Source: Parvimonas sp035282405 (GTDB taxonomy: Bacteria > Bacillota > Clostridia > Tissierellales > Peptoniphilaceae). Taken from it: 64,000 nt of DNA. The translations under genes were made by a program, and so were the position numbers. Where the stretch lies: the NCBI RefSeq assembly GCF_035282405.1, contig NZ_JAYKBP010000004.1, positions 1 to 64,000 on the forward strand. The letters are read 5' to 3'. The notes beneath the pieces are model-generated. The model did not search any database and was not told the DNA's origin. It saw only the letters and a program-made list of their open reading frames with translations. Below, one piece after another: positions 8,920 through 18,491 of this stretch; the first letter of the stretch is position 1, and each line of letters begins with the position of its first letter.

Positions 8920-8933
8920 ATTGTATCATAACA
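8919..8933 (+). repeat. 15-bp direct repeat, right copy
   Basis: Identical to 6729-6743 and abutting the right inverted repeat of the insertion sequence. It is followed by a partial echo (ATATCATAACAT), so it may be part of a promoter-region motif rather than a recombination scar. Confidence 0.6.
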
Positions 8934-9035
8934 ATATCATAACATTATTTATTATAAAAATAGTAGAAAGAAAGTTCATTTTATGGTAAAATAATATATT
9001 GAGTAATTATAAATTATATGTTTTTAGGAGAGAGT

Positions 9036-10172
9036 ATGAGAGATTTATATGAGATTTTAGGAGTGGATAAAAATTGTAATAAGGCAGAATTAAAATCTGC
9101 TTATAGAAAACTTGCAAAAAAATATCATCCGGATGTTAATCCTGATAATAAAGAAGCAGAAGAAAATTTTAAAGAAGTAAATTTCGCTTATGAAATTTTA
9201 AGTGATGATAATAGAAGACAAAAATATGATACTTATGGCGAAGCAAGCTTTAATGCAAATGCAGCAGGAGGCGGAGGCTTTGGAGGCTTCTCTGATATGG
9301 AAGATATTTTTGAAAGTATTTTTGGAGGGTTTAAAGGTTTTGGAGGATTTGGAGGATTTGGTTCTAACAGAAATTCCAATCGTCCAAGAAAAGGAGAAGA
9401 TACTGAAGTTTATTTAGATTTGGATTTTTTCGAAGCTGTTAATGGTGTTGAAAAAGAAATTTTTGTAAATGTAAAAACTGTTTGTAATGTATGTTCAGGT
9501 AGCGGTGCAAAACCAGGAACAAATAAAGTTACTTGTAAAAAATGCAATGGACGCGGAAGTATTAGAGTTCAAAGACAAAGTTTTTTTGGAACAGTTGTTT
9601 CTGAAGAATTATGTAATGAATGTAATGGTACTGGTGAAATTGTAGAAGAAAAATGTGAAAAATGTAAAGGCAAAAAATTTGTTCTTGTAAGAAAGAAGTT
9701 TACTATTAAAGCTCCAAAAGGTGTGAATACAAATAATATTATGACTTTAAAAGAACAAGGAAATTGTGGAGAAAATGGTGGACCTAATGGAGATGTATAT
9801 GTTATTTTCAAAGTAAAATCTCATGAATTATTTGTAAGAAATGGAAATGATGTTTTCTATGAATTACCAATTTCCTTTACAGAAGCAACTTTAGGGGCAG
9901 AAGTAGAAATCCCAACTTTAGATGGAAAAGAAAAATATACAATTCCTGAAGGAACAGAGACTGGTACAGAATTTATCCTTAAAGATAGGGGAATTTCTGA
10001 TGTAAATGGATATGGTAAGGGTAATTTAACTTTTAGAGTTAAAATTATTACTCCAAAGAATTTAACTGATAGACAAAAGGAACTTTTAAGAGAGTTTTCT
10101 AATGAGAGAGAAGAACATTTGACAGAGCATAAGAAAAACTTTTTTGAAAAGGTAAAGGAGCTATTTGAATAA
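9036..10172 (+). CDS. dnaJ: Chaperone DnaJ (Hsp40)
   Basis: 378 residues from ATG 9036, with TAGGAG at 9025-9030; the ATG at 9018 lies upstream of that ribosome site and is rejected. The J domain has the HPD motif (KKYHPDVNPDN). A Gly/Phe-rich linker (GGFGGF, GFGGFGG) and four CxxCxGxG-type zinc repeats (CNVCSGSG, CKKCNGRG, CNECNGTG, CEKCKGKK) follow, then the substrate-binding domains. DnaJ delivers clients to DnaK. It heads a dnaJ-prmA-rsmE-mtaB cluster but is 28 kb from hrcA-grpE-dnaK, and I see no CIRCE upstream. Confidence 0.97.
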   Translation: MRDLYEILGVDKNCNKAELKSAYRKLAKKYHPDVNPDNKEAEENFKEVNFAYEILSDDNRRQKYDTYGEASFNANAAGGGGFGGFSDMEDIFESIFGGFKGFGGFGGFGSNRNSNRPRKGEDTEVYLDLDFFEAVNGVEKEIFVNVKTVCNVCSGSGAKPGTNKVTCKKCNGRGSIRVQRQSFFGTVVSEELCNECNGTGEIVEEKCEKCKGKKFVLVRKKFTIKAPKGVNTNNIMTLKEQGNCGENGGPNGDVYVIFKVKSHELFVRNGNDVFYELPISFTEATLGAEVEIPTLDGKEKYTIPEGTETGTEFILKDRGISDVNGYGKGNLTFRVKIITPKNLTDRQKELLREFSNEREEHLTEHKKNFFEKVKELFE

Positions 10173-11110
10173 TGGACTGGACTGAAATTGAGGTTGTAGT
10201 AAAAAATCAATTTGAAGACAATATAGTTGGAATACTTTATTTATTTGATATTGATGGAATAAATATAAAAGATTCAAGAGATTATGAAGAGTTTGCAAAA
10301 GAAAAGCCTTATTGGGTAGTTTTAGATGAGGATGATTTTGAAAAAAGTGATTTTATTACTGTTAAGACTTATTTAAAAAATGACGATGAAATTGAAGAAA
10401 ATTTGCAAATTTTACAAGAGAGAATTTCAAAATTTGAAAGAGAATACAACGAAAAAGTCATTTTAAAAATAGATTCTAAAATAAAAACGGAAGATTGGGC
10501 AAATGAGTGGAAAAAATATTATAAACCTACAAAAGTTGGAAAAAATTTTATTATAAAACCTACTTGGGAAGATTATAATTTATCTGAAAATGAAATTATG
10601 ATCGAATTAGATCCTGGGATGGCTTTTGGAACTGGAACTCATGAAACTACAGCCTTATGTTTAGAAGCTATCGAAAAGATAGATTTAAAAGATAAAACTG
10701 TTTTTGATATAGGTTCAGGAAGTGGAATTTTATCTGTTGGAGCTTTGAAACTAGGAGCAAAAAAAGTAGAAGCCGTTGACATCGACATCTTAGGTGTTGA
10801 GGCAACTTTAGAAAATGCTAAGCTAAATAAAGTTGAGGATAGAATCATTGTTCATCATGGAGATTTATGTGAAAAATTAAATTCAAAAGCAGATGTAGTT
10901 GTTGCTAATATTCTTGCACATATTTTAGTAAAATTATTGGATGATATAAGTAAATTTATAAAAGATGAAGGAATTTTCATTGGCTCCGGAATAATAGAAG
11001 AAAAGTATTTAGATGTTGAAAATGCCTTAATTAAAAATAATTTTGAAATTTTGGAAGTGAATAAAAACAAAGATTGGGTTTGTGTAATTGCAAGGAGAAA
11101 AAATGCATAG
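10172..11110 (+). CDS. prmA: Ribosomal protein L11 methyltransferase
   Basis: 312 residues. The Rossmann methyltransferase motif I is VFDIGSGSGILSVGALKLGA, preceded by the PrmA signature LDPGMAFGTGTHETT; motif IV is VVANILAHIL. PrmA trimethylates ribosomal protein L11 using S-adenosylmethionine. The start overlaps the dnaJ stop by one base (TAATG), and AAGGAG in the end of dnaJ serves as ribosome site, so it is cotranscribed. Confidence 0.95.
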   Translation: MDWTEIEVVVKNQFEDNIVGILYLFDIDGINIKDSRDYEEFAKEKPYWVVLDEDDFEKSDFITVKTYLKNDDEIEENLQILQERISKFEREYNEKVILKIDSKIKTEDWANEWKKYYKPTKVGKNFIIKPTWEDYNLSENEIMIELDPGMAFGTGTHETTALCLEAIEKIDLKDKTVFDIGSGSGILSVGALKLGAKKVEAVDIDILGVEATLENAKLNKVEDRIIVHHGDLCEKLNSKADVVVANILAHILVKLLDDISKFIKDEGIFIGSGIIEEKYLDVENALIKNNFEILEVNKNKDWVCVIARRKNA

Positions 11111-11831
11111 ATTTTTTACAGATGAGTCAATCTTAGATGGAAAAGTTAAAATTTATGGAGATGACTATAATCATATAAAAAAAGTTCTTAGAATTACGGA
11201 AGATGAAAAAATTGAGGTAGTAGTTTTAGGAGAGCTTTATATTGGGAATATAGAGATTTGTGATAAATATATTTCTGTTTATAATTTGGAAAAAATTTCA
11301 GAAAATACTGAATCAAAAATTAAAATTCATCTATTGCAATGTTTGGCAAAGGGTGAAAAAATGGATTTAATAGTTCAAAAAGCAGTTGAACTAGGAGTTT
11401 ATGATATAACTTTGGTGAATTCTAAAAGATGTATCGTAAAAATTGATGAAAAAAAAGAAAATAAAAAAATTGAAAGATTGCAAAAAATTTCTTATGAGGC
11501 TTCAAAGCAATCAAAGAGATTAATTGTTCCTAAAATCAATGAATTAATACAAATTAAGGATATTATAAATTTTGTAGGAGATAATTACTTACTTGTAGCT
11601 TATGAAGAGGATAAAAATATTTCTTTAAGGGATGTAATTATGAAAATAAAAACAGAAGAATCCTGCAAAGATATTTATATATTAATAGGTTCAGAAGGTG
11701 GCTTTGAAAGAGAAGAAATCGAATTTTTAACAAATAATGGAGCTTTCAGCATTGGCCTTGGAGCTAGAATTTTGAGAACGGAGACTGCAGGCATAAATTT
11801 ACTTTCAATTTTGCAATATGAATTTATGTAG
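11103..11831 (+). CDS. rsmE: 16S rRNA m3U1498 methyltransferase
   Basis: 242 residues from ATG 11103, with AAGGAG at 11092-11097; the upstream in-frame start overlaps prmA. The N-terminal PUA-like part begins MHRFF. The SPOUT knot motifs are clear: AKGEKMDLIVQKAVELGV, IGSEGGFEREE and LGARILRTETA. It methylates U1498 of 16S rRNA. The prmA-rsmE order is conserved in Firmicutes. Confidence 0.95.
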   Translation: MHRFFTDESILDGKVKIYGDDYNHIKKVLRITEDEKIEVVVLGELYIGNIEICDKYISVYNLEKISENTESKIKIHLLQCLAKGEKMDLIVQKAVELGVYDITLVNSKRCIVKIDEKKENKKIERLQKISYEASKQSKRLIVPKINELIQIKDIINFVGDNYLLVAYEEDKNISLRDVIMKIKTEESCKDIYILIGSEGGFEREEIEFLTNNGAFSIGLGARILRTETAGINLLSILQYEFM

Positions 11832-11838
11832 GAGGTTT

Positions 11839-13149
11839 ATGAATAAAGTTAGTTTTTTAACTCTGGGTTGTAAAGTTAATCAGTATGAAACTGAAGCTAT
11901 GCAGGAGTTATTTAAGAAACGAGGGTATGAGATTTGTAATGAAAATGACATATGTGATGTCTATGTTATAAATACTTGTACAGTTACAAATTTGAGTGAT
12001 AGGAAATCAAGACAATTTATTTCCAGAGCGAAAAAATTAAATAAGGATGCTATTTTAGCTGTAGTAGGTTGTTACTCTCAGGTTGCACCTGATGAAATTT
12101 CTGCAATTGAGGATGTAGATGTAATTATTGGAACTAAAAATAGAGCTAGAATAGTTGAATTATGTGAAGAATCAAAGAAGTCGAATTTAAAGTTTAATAT
12201 CGTTTCAGAACTTACAAAGGATTGTGGTTTTGACGTATTGTCAATAGAAAATCAAGAAAGTAAAACAAGAGCATATATAAAAATTCAAGAAGGCTGTAAT
12301 ATGTTTTGTACATACTGCATAATTCCTTATGCAAGAGGACCGATTAAGTCAAGACCAATTGAAGATATATATGAAGAAGCTGTAAAACTTGCGAATAATG
12401 GATATAAGGAAGTCATAATAACAGGGATTCATGTTGGTTCTTATGGACTTGATTTAGGAAATGATACTAGACTTATTGATGTTATAGAAAAATTATCTAC
12501 TATCGAAAATCTTGACAGAATAAGACTTAGCTCCATAGAAGCGGGAATTATTTCTGAAGATTTCTTAATTAGATTAAAAAATTGTAAAAAAGTTTGTGAG
12601 CATTTTCATTTGTCTTTACAAAGCGGTTGCGATAAAATTTTAAAACTTATGAATAGAAGATATACAACTGATATGTATAGAAAAAAAGTTAGAATGATAA
12701 AAGAAATTTTTCCAAATGTTGCTCTTACAACTGATATTATTGTTGGATTTCCAGGAGAAAATGACGAGGATTTTCAAGAGACATTAAATTTTGTAAAAGA
12801 AATAGGATTTTCTAAAATTCATGTTTTTAAATATTCAAAGAGAAAGGGAACTCCTGCTTTTGATTTTAAGGAACAGGTTGATGGAAACGTAAAGAAATTT
12901 AGAAGTAATGAATTAATCCTATTAGCAAAGGATATGACGACAGAATTTTTGAAAAAAGAACTTTCAGAAAAACATGAAGTTTTATTTGAAGAAAATATTA
13001 ATGGAAATAGACTTGTAGGTTATACAAGAAATTATATAAGATTTTCTGCTCCTTATAATGAAGATATGAAAAACAAAGTTGTTTATTGTAATGGTATTTC
13101 GGTTGAAGGAGAAGAAATATTTGGATTAGCAAGTAAAATAAAGATTTAA
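11839..13149 (+). CDS. mtaB: tRNA ms2t6A methylthiotransferase MtaB
   Basis: 436 residues from ATG 11839, preceded by AGGAGG at 11830-11835. N-terminal MTTase domain with cluster cysteines (LGCKVNQYE, NTCTVT, GCYSQ). Radical-SAM CxxxCxxC is in EGCNMFCTYCIIPYARG, and a C-terminal TRAM domain follows. MtaB adds the 2-methylthio group to t6A37 of ANN-decoding tRNAs using two Fe-S clusters. It follows rsmE after 7 bases. Confidence 0.95.
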   Translation: MNKVSFLTLGCKVNQYETEAMQELFKKRGYEICNENDICDVYVINTCTVTNLSDRKSRQFISRAKKLNKDAILAVVGCYSQVAPDEISAIEDVDVIIGTKNRARIVELCEESKKSNLKFNIVSELTKDCGFDVLSIENQESKTRAYIKIQEGCNMFCTYCIIPYARGPIKSRPIEDIYEEAVKLANNGYKEVIITGIHVGSYGLDLGNDTRLIDVIEKLSTIENLDRIRLSSIEAGIISEDFLIRLKNCKKVCEHFHLSLQSGCDKILKLMNRRYTTDMYRKKVRMIKEIFPNVALTTDIIVGFPGENDEDFQETLNFVKEIGFSKIHVFKYSKRKGTPAFDFKEQVDGNVKKFRSNELILLAKDMTTEFLKKELSEKHEVLFEENINGNRLVGYTRNYIRFSAPYNEDMKNKVVYCNGISVEGEEIFGLASKIKI

Positions 13150-13166
13150 AAATTAGGAGGCTTATT

Positions 13167-15116
13167 TTGGAAAAGAAAAACTTTTATTTGACAACACCTA
13201 TTTATTATCCAAATAGTAATTTACATTTGGGTCATACTTATACTACTATAGTTGCAGATGTTTTGAAAAAATACAAACAAGCTCAAGGTTTTGATGTGTT
13301 CTTTACAACAGGAACTGACGAACATGGTCAAAAATTAGAAGAGTCTGCTATAAAAGCTGGTAAAGCTCCATTGGAATATATTGATCCCATTGTTGAAAGT
13401 GCAAAGGAACTTTGGAGAACTTTAGATATAGATTTTGATGCTTTTGTTAGAAGTACAGATAAAATTCACGAAAAAAATGTAAGTGAAATTTTTACTAAGC
13501 TTTATGAAAAGGGAGAAATTTATAAAGGAAGTTATAAAGGAATGTATTGTGTTCCTTGTGAAGCTTTTTGGACTGAAAGCCAACTTGTTGAAGGAAATAA
13601 ATGTCCCGACTGTGGTAGAGAAGTTTCTCCAAGTGAAGAGGAAACATATTTCTTTAGACTTTCTAAATATCAAAATAGACTTTTGAAATTATATGAAGAA
13701 AATCCTGATTTCATTCAACCGGAATCAAGAAAAAATGAAATGATAAGTTTCATTAATGAAGGTTTAACAGATTTGTCAGTTACACGTTCAAGTTTTGACT
13801 GGGGTGTTAAAGTACCATTTGATGAAAAGCATGTTGTTTACGTTTGGATAGATGCCTTAAGTTGTTATTTAACAGGTATAGGTTATGGAACAGATGAAGA
13901 AAAGTTCAATAAATTTTGGCCTTGTGATGTTCATTTAATTGGCAAGGAGATTATGCGTTTCCACGCAATTATTTGGCCTGCAATTTTAATGGCTTTAGAT
14001 TTACCATTGCCAAAGAAAATTTTTGGACATGGATGGATTTTATTTGATGATGATAAGATGAGTAAAAGCAAGGGAAATATAGTTTATGCTGAACCAATTA
14101 TAGAAAGATATGGAATGGACGCATTAAGATACTTTATGCTTAGAGAATTTACTTTTGGACAAGATGGTAATTTCACTTATACTAAAATGTTAAATAGAAT
14201 TAACTCAGACCTTGTAAATGACTTAGGAAATTTGGTTTCAAGATCTGTAGCAATGTGTGAAAAGTATTTTGGTGGTATAGTTCCTGCTCAAACAGAATTA
14301 ACAGAACTTGATAATGATTTAATTGAAACTGCTACAACAACAAGAGATAGAGTTGCTGAGTTGATGGATAAACTTAATTTCTCAATGGCTCTTGAAGAAA
14401 TATGGAAATTAGTAAGAAGAACAAATAAATATATTGATGAAACAACTCCTTGGACTTTGATTAAAGAACAAAAAGAAGAAAGATTAAAAACTGTAATTTA
14501 TAATTTACTTGAAAGTATAAGAATTATTTCAGGATTAATTAAACCTTTTATGAAAGAAACTTCATTAAGAATAAATGAACAAATAGGTTATTCTGATTAT
14601 TCTTATGAAGATTTAACTAAATTTGGACTACTTAAAGTTGGAACAAAAGTTTGTAAAGGTAAAAATTTATTTGACAGACTTGATGTTGATAAAGAATTAG
14701 AAATCATAATTCAAAAGAATTCAGAATTAATTGAATTGAGAAAAAAGAAAAATTCAGGAGCTGACGACGTGAAAGAAGAAGTTAAAGAAAGTGAACTTAT
14801 AACAATTGATGACTTTGCAAAAGTTGAACTTAAGGTTGGAAAAATCTTAGAATGTCAACCTCATCCAAAGGCAGACAGACTTTTAGTTTTTAAAATTGAT
14901 ATAGGAGATGAAGTTAGAACTATAGTTTCAGGAATAAGAAAATACTATTCTGAAACAGATCTTATAGGTAAAAAAGTTATTGTTGTTACAAATTTAAAAC
15001 CTGTTAATTTAAGAGGCGTGGAAAGTAATGGAATGATACTTGCTGCATCTGATGATGAGAATTTAAGTGTATTGACTGTTTTAAATGATGTTAAAGAAGG
15101 ATCAAAGGTATCATAA
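13167..15116 (+). CDS. metG: Methionyl-tRNA synthetase
   Basis: 649 residues from a TTG start at 13167 with AGGAGG at 13155-13160; no ATG is closer to that site. HIGH-like motif HLGHTYT, zinc-knuckle cysteines (CVPCEAFW, CPDCGRE), KMSKS in DDKMSKSKGN, and a C-terminal tRNA-binding EMAP-like domain (FAKVELKVGKI, HPKADRLL). It charges tRNA-Met in the cytoplasm. It overlaps tatD by one base, giving the common metG-tatD-rnmV-rsmA order. Confidence 0.96.
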   Translation: MEKKNFYLTTPIYYPNSNLHLGHTYTTIVADVLKKYKQAQGFDVFFTTGTDEHGQKLEESAIKAGKAPLEYIDPIVESAKELWRTLDIDFDAFVRSTDKIHEKNVSEIFTKLYEKGEIYKGSYKGMYCVPCEAFWTESQLVEGNKCPDCGREVSPSEEETYFFRLSKYQNRLLKLYEENPDFIQPESRKNEMISFINEGLTDLSVTRSSFDWGVKVPFDEKHVVYVWIDALSCYLTGIGYGTDEEKFNKFWPCDVHLIGKEIMRFHAIIWPAILMALDLPLPKKIFGHGWILFDDDKMSKSKGNIVYAEPIIERYGMDALRYFMLREFTFGQDGNFTYTKMLNRINSDLVNDLGNLVSRSVAMCEKYFGGIVPAQTELTELDNDLIETATTTRDRVAELMDKLNFSMALEEIWKLVRRTNKYIDETTPWTLIKEQKEERLKTVIYNLLESIRIISGLIKPFMKETSLRINEQIGYSDYSYEDLTKFGLLKVGTKVCKGKNLFDRLDVDKELEIIIQKNSELIELRKKKNSGADDVKEEVKESELITIDDFAKVELKVGKILECQPHPKADRLLVFKIDIGDEVRTIVSGIRKYYSETDLIGKKVIVVTNLKPVNLRGVESNGMILAASDDENLSVLTVLNDVKEGSKVS

Positions 15117-15886
15117 TGAAAATAGTAGATAGTCACTGTCATATTGATGATGAAAAATTTGATCAAGATAGAGAAATGGTGATTTCAAATTTTGAAGATG
15201 ATGGAATAGATTTTATAGTCGATCCTGCTTCTGATATATCATCAAGTGAAAAAATAATTGAAATTGTAAAAAAATATGATAGAGTATATGGAGCAGTAGG
15301 AATTCATCCACACGAAGTTGAAGATGTAACTGATGAAGATTTAAAAAAAGTTTATGAAATGTCTTTTAGTGAAAAAATAGTTGCTATTGGAGAAATCGGA
15401 CTTGATTATTACTATGATAATTCTCCAAGAGAAAAACAAAAAGAAATCTTTAGAAAACAACTTGAAATCGCTGAGAAAAGAAATCTACCAGTTATAATCC
15501 ATACAAGAGATGCAATGGGAGATACTTATGATATTCTATCCGAATTTAAAGGTAAAGTAAAAGGCGTAATGCATTGTTATACAGGTTCAAGCGAAATGGC
15601 AAAAAGATTTATGGAGCTTGGTTACTATATTTCTATTTCAGGAACGGTAACTTTTAAAAATGCAGTTAATGTTAGAGAAATGGTAAAGACTATTCCACTA
15701 GATAATTTGCTTGTGGAAACGGATAGTCCATATTTAACTCCAGAGCCAAATCGTGGAAAGCGAAACGAACCTAAATATGTAAGATTTACAGCTGAAAAAG
15801 TTGCTGAACTTAAAGAAATGGAATTAAATGATTTAATCTATAATACGAATAGTAATGTGAGGAATCTTTTTTCAATAGAGGATTAA
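15116..15886 (+). CDS. tatD: TatD-family metal-dependent hydrolase/DNase
   Basis: 256 residues. Metal-ligand motifs: DSHCHIDDEKFD at the N-terminus, GIHPHEVE, GEIGLDYYYD, IIHTRDA, MHCYTGS and ETDSPYLTPEPNRGKRNEP. The family has TIM-barrel 3'-5' exonuclease activity. It overlaps metG by one base and is followed after one base by rnmV. Confidence 0.95.
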   Translation: MKIVDSHCHIDDEKFDQDREMVISNFEDDGIDFIVDPASDISSSEKIIEIVKKYDRVYGAVGIHPHEVEDVTDEDLKKVYEMSFSEKIVAIGEIGLDYYYDNSPREKQKEIFRKQLEIAEKRNLPVIIHTRDAMGDTYDILSEFKGKVKGVMHCYTGSSEMAKRFMELGYYISISGTVTFKNAVNVREMVKTIPLDNLLVETDSPYLTPEPNRGKRNEPKYVRFTAEKVAELKEMELNDLIYNTNSNVRNLFSIED

Positions 15887-15887
15887 T

Positions 15888-16439
15888 ATGAAAAAAATCA
15901 AAGAAATAATAGTAGTTGAGGGAAAAGATGATATTTCAAAAGTGAAATCCGCCTTTGATTGTGATGTTATTGCAACAAATGGAACACATTTTTCTAAAAA
16001 TTTGCTTAAAAAATTAAAAGAGGCAAATGAAAAATGTGGAATAATAGTTTTTACCGATCCCGACTATGCAGGAGAAAAGATTAGAAAAAATATAAATAGA
16101 GTAATACCAAACTGTAAAAATGCATTTTTAAGTAGGAGTCTTGCACTTAAAGGAGATAATGTTGGAGTTGAAAATGCAAAAGTTGAAGATATTATTGAAG
16201 CTATTGAAAACGCAAAAGTAACAGTTTTGGAAAGAAAAGATGAAATAGACTTAAGCCTTCTAACTACTTTAGGAATTAGTGGAATGGGAAATAGTAAAGA
16301 GCTTAGAGAAAAACTTTGTGATTATTTTAAAATTGGATATTGTAATTCAAAACAATTTGTAAAGAGATTAAATAGTTTTGGAATAACTGAAAGCGAATTA
16401 GTTTTAGCTGTTGAAAAAATTTTAGGAGAGGAAGTTTAA
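15888..16439 (+). CDS. rnmV: Ribonuclease M5
   Basis: 183 residues. TOPRIM motifs VVEGKDD near the N-terminus and FTDPDYAGEKIR in the middle. RNase M5 performs the final maturation of 5S rRNA in low-GC Gram-positives. It lies between tatD and rsmA, its usual place, with one-base gaps on both sides. Confidence 0.95.
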   Translation: MKKIKEIIVVEGKDDISKVKSAFDCDVIATNGTHFSKNLLKKLKEANEKCGIIVFTDPDYAGEKIRKNINRVIPNCKNAFLSRSLALKGDNVGVENAKVEDIIEAIENAKVTVLERKDEIDLSLLTTLGISGMGNSKELREKLCDYFKIGYCNSKQFVKRLNSFGITESELVLAVEKILGEEV

Positions 16440-16440
16440 A

Positions 16441-17283
16441 ATGGATTTATATAAATTGTCAGTAATAAAGGAAATTTGTGATAAATTCGGATTTTCATTT
16501 TCTAAAAATTTTGGACAAAACTTTTTAACAGATAGAAATATCTTAGAAAAGATAGTTGAAGTTTCAGCTGTTGACAAAGAGTATGGAGTAATCGAAATAG
16601 GTCCAGGTTTTGGAGTTCTTGCTAAGTTTTTACTTGAAAAAGCTGGGAAAGTTGTTTCAATAGAGATTGACACAAGATTGAAAGAAGTTTTAGACTATAC
16701 ACTTAGTGAATATGATAATTTTGAATTTGTTCAATCTGACGCTCTAAAAATTGATTTGAAGAAACTTATTGAAGAAAAATTTACGCAAAAAAAAATAGTT
16801 GTGGTTGCGAACTTACCATATTATGTAACAACGCCAATAATAACAAAACTTTTAGAGAGTGATTTAGACTTGGAATCCATAACTATAATGGTTCAAAAAG
16901 AAGTTGCTCAAAGACTTGTTGCAGATGAAAATAGTAAAGATAATTCAAGCATAAGTTTATTCGTAAAATATTATGCAGATGCAAATATAGCTTTCAATGT
17001 CTCTAGAAATGTTTTTGTTCCTGCACCGAATGTAGATAGTGCAGTTGTCAATATGAGACTTAAAAAGGAAAGATTTGAGTATGAAAAAACAATGTTCAAA
17101 CTTATAAAAAATGGCTTTGAAAATAGAAGAAAAACAATTTTAAATTCATTTTGCAAGTCTGGAATTGAAAAAGAAAAAATTATTAAGGTTTTAGAAAAAC
17201 TCAATATAGATACTAGAACTAGGGCTGAAAAATTATCACTCGAAGATTTTAAAAATATTGCAAGAGAATATGAAAATTTATAA
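16441..17283 (+). CDS. rsmA: 16S rRNA dimethyladenosine transferase (KsgA)
   Basis: 280 residues. NFGQNFLTD at the N-terminus, SAM motif IEIGPGFGVLAKFLL, catalytic NLPYYVTTPII and the C-terminal FVPAPNVDSAVV segment. It dimethylates A1518 and A1519 of 16S rRNA. GGAGAGGAAG at the end of rnmV supplies the ribosome site. Confidence 0.96.
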   Translation: MDLYKLSVIKEICDKFGFSFSKNFGQNFLTDRNILEKIVEVSAVDKEYGVIEIGPGFGVLAKFLLEKAGKVVSIEIDTRLKEVLDYTLSEYDNFEFVQSDALKIDLKKLIEEKFTQKKIVVVANLPYYVTTPIITKLLESDLDLESITIMVQKEVAQRLVADENSKDNSSISLFVKYYADANIAFNVSRNVFVPAPNVDSAVVNMRLKKERFEYEKTMFKLIKNGFENRRKTILNSFCKSGIEKEKIIKVLEKLNIDTRTRAEKLSLEDFKNIAREYENL

Positions 17284-17397
17284 ATTGTTGAAAAACTAAA
17301 AAATCCTTTGTTTAAATAAAAAATCAAGGGGTATAAAATTACTGAATAAATATTGAAAATATTTAAATTATCAAAAAAAATTATTAGGGGGCAAAAA

Positions 17398-17628
17398 ATG
17401 GCTAAAGTAGTAGTATATTCAAGCGAGTCTTGTACTTATTGTAAACAAGCAAAAGAATTCTTAAAGGCAAATAACATCGAATATGTTGAAAAAAATGTTT
17501 CAACTGATTTAGAAGCTAGAAAAGAATTAATGGCAAAAGGACATATGGGTGTTCCTGTAATCTGTGTTGATGATGTAGAAATGGTTGGCTTTGACAAAGC
17601 TGAATTATCAAAAGCATTAGGATTATAA
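17398..17628 (+). CDS. Glutaredoxin-family redox protein (CxxC)
   Basis: 76 residues from ATG 17398, preceded by AGGGGGC at 17386-17392. The active site is SSESCTYCKQAKEFL, the cis-Pro loop is GVPVICVDD, and the C-terminus contains VGFDKAELSKAL. NrdH-type and other small glutaredoxins reduce disulfides; the electron donor cannot be told from the sequence. It appears to be a single-gene unit between rsmA and a strong terminator. Confidence 0.88.
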   Translation: MAKVVVYSSESCTYCKQAKEFLKANNIEYVEKNVSTDLEARKELMAKGHMGVPVICVDDVEMVGFDKAELSKALGL

Positions 17629-17649
17629 TATTAAAATAGTAAATTTTAG

Positions 17650-17678
17650 GGTTCAGTGATTATTGCTGAACCTTTTTT
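17650..17678 (+). terminator. Terminator after the glutaredoxin gene
   Basis: Stem GGTTCAG / CTGAACC around a 9-base loop, then six T. Confidence 0.9.
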
Positions 17679-17760
17679 GTGCATCTTTTTAAGATGTTTA
17701 AAAATAATGAAAATACTAATTTACTATACTATTATATTACCTGAAAATAAAAAAATTTCA

Positions 17761-17803
17761 AAAAACTACTATTAAATTTTTGTAATTTTATGGTAGTTTT
17801 TTT
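17761..17803 (+). terminator. Second hairpin with T-tract
   Basis: AAAACTAC(T)AT pairs with AT(G)GTAGTTTT across an AT-rich loop of about 17 bases, followed by more T. It may be a back-up terminator or act on minus-strand transcription, since the arms are A- and T-flanked on both sides. Confidence 0.6.
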
Positions 17804-17823
17804 GTTAAAAGATATGTATTTTT

Positions 17824-17852
17824 TTGATTAATAATCCAATTTATGATATAAT
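17824..17852 (+). promoter_or_regulatory. Promoter of the PAP2 gene pair
   Basis: TTGATT at 17824-17829, a 17-bp spacer, TATAAT at 17847-17852; the AGGAGG ribosome site and ATG follow at 17874. Confidence 0.75.
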
Positions 17853-17873
17853 TATTTTGGTTTAGGAGGAAAA

Positions 17874-18491
17874 ATGGAAAAATTAAAATTAAGACAATTT
17901 ATTGTTTTATTTTTTATAGTTTTATTTTGTAGCATTATTTTTGGTTTCTATCTAAAGAGTATTGAACTGACTAATAGTGTTGACTATAAAATTATGACTT
18001 TAATTCAAAATAATAATATTTTTACAAAAAATACTGTTCTCCTGAATTTTATTAAATTTATAACATCTTTAGGAAATGGATCAACTTATTTTATTTTGTT
18101 TATTCCTTTTGGAGTATATTTTTATTATAACAATTTGAAAAAAGAGTTTTTATTTTTAATTGCTACATTACTATTAACATATATGTTAAATGAGTTAATT
18201 AAACATATTGTATCTAGAAAAAGGCCTATTGAATTTTTTGTGATAAATATGGGGGGCTTTAGTTATCCAAGTGGACATGCTATGAATTTTTCAGCCTTTT
18301 ATTTAACTTTTAAATTTTTATTTAAAAGTATGTTTATAAACGTAATTATTTATATTATGATTTTTTTAATTGCAATAAGTAGAGTGATTTTAGGAGTTCA
18401 TTGGCCAACTGATGTTATTGTAGGGTTTATATTAGGGTATTTTTGTTATAGTTTAGCTAGAGTATTATACCTTAATTTTTGGAGGGATTAA
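17874..18491 (+). CDS. PAP2-family membrane phosphatase
   Basis: 205 residues with about six hydrophobic segments. The three phosphatase motifs are present: KHIVSRKRP (motif 1), YPSGHAMNF (motif 2) and SRVILGVHWPTDVIVG (motif 3). Family members hydrolyse lipid phosphates such as undecaprenyl or phosphatidylglycerol phosphate at the membrane face; the exact substrate is not readable. The stop overlaps the ATG of a second PAP2 gene (TAATG), so the two are coupled. Confidence 0.9.
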   Translation: MEKLKLRQFIVLFFIVLFCSIIFGFYLKSIELTNSVDYKIMTLIQNNNIFTKNTVLLNFIKFITSLGNGSTYFILFIPFGVYFYYNNLKKEFLFLIATLLLTYMLNELIKHIVSRKRPIEFFVINMGGFSYPSGHAMNFSAFYLTFKFLFKSMFINVIIYIMIFLIAISRVILGVHWPTDVIVGFILGYFCYSLARVLYLNFWRD

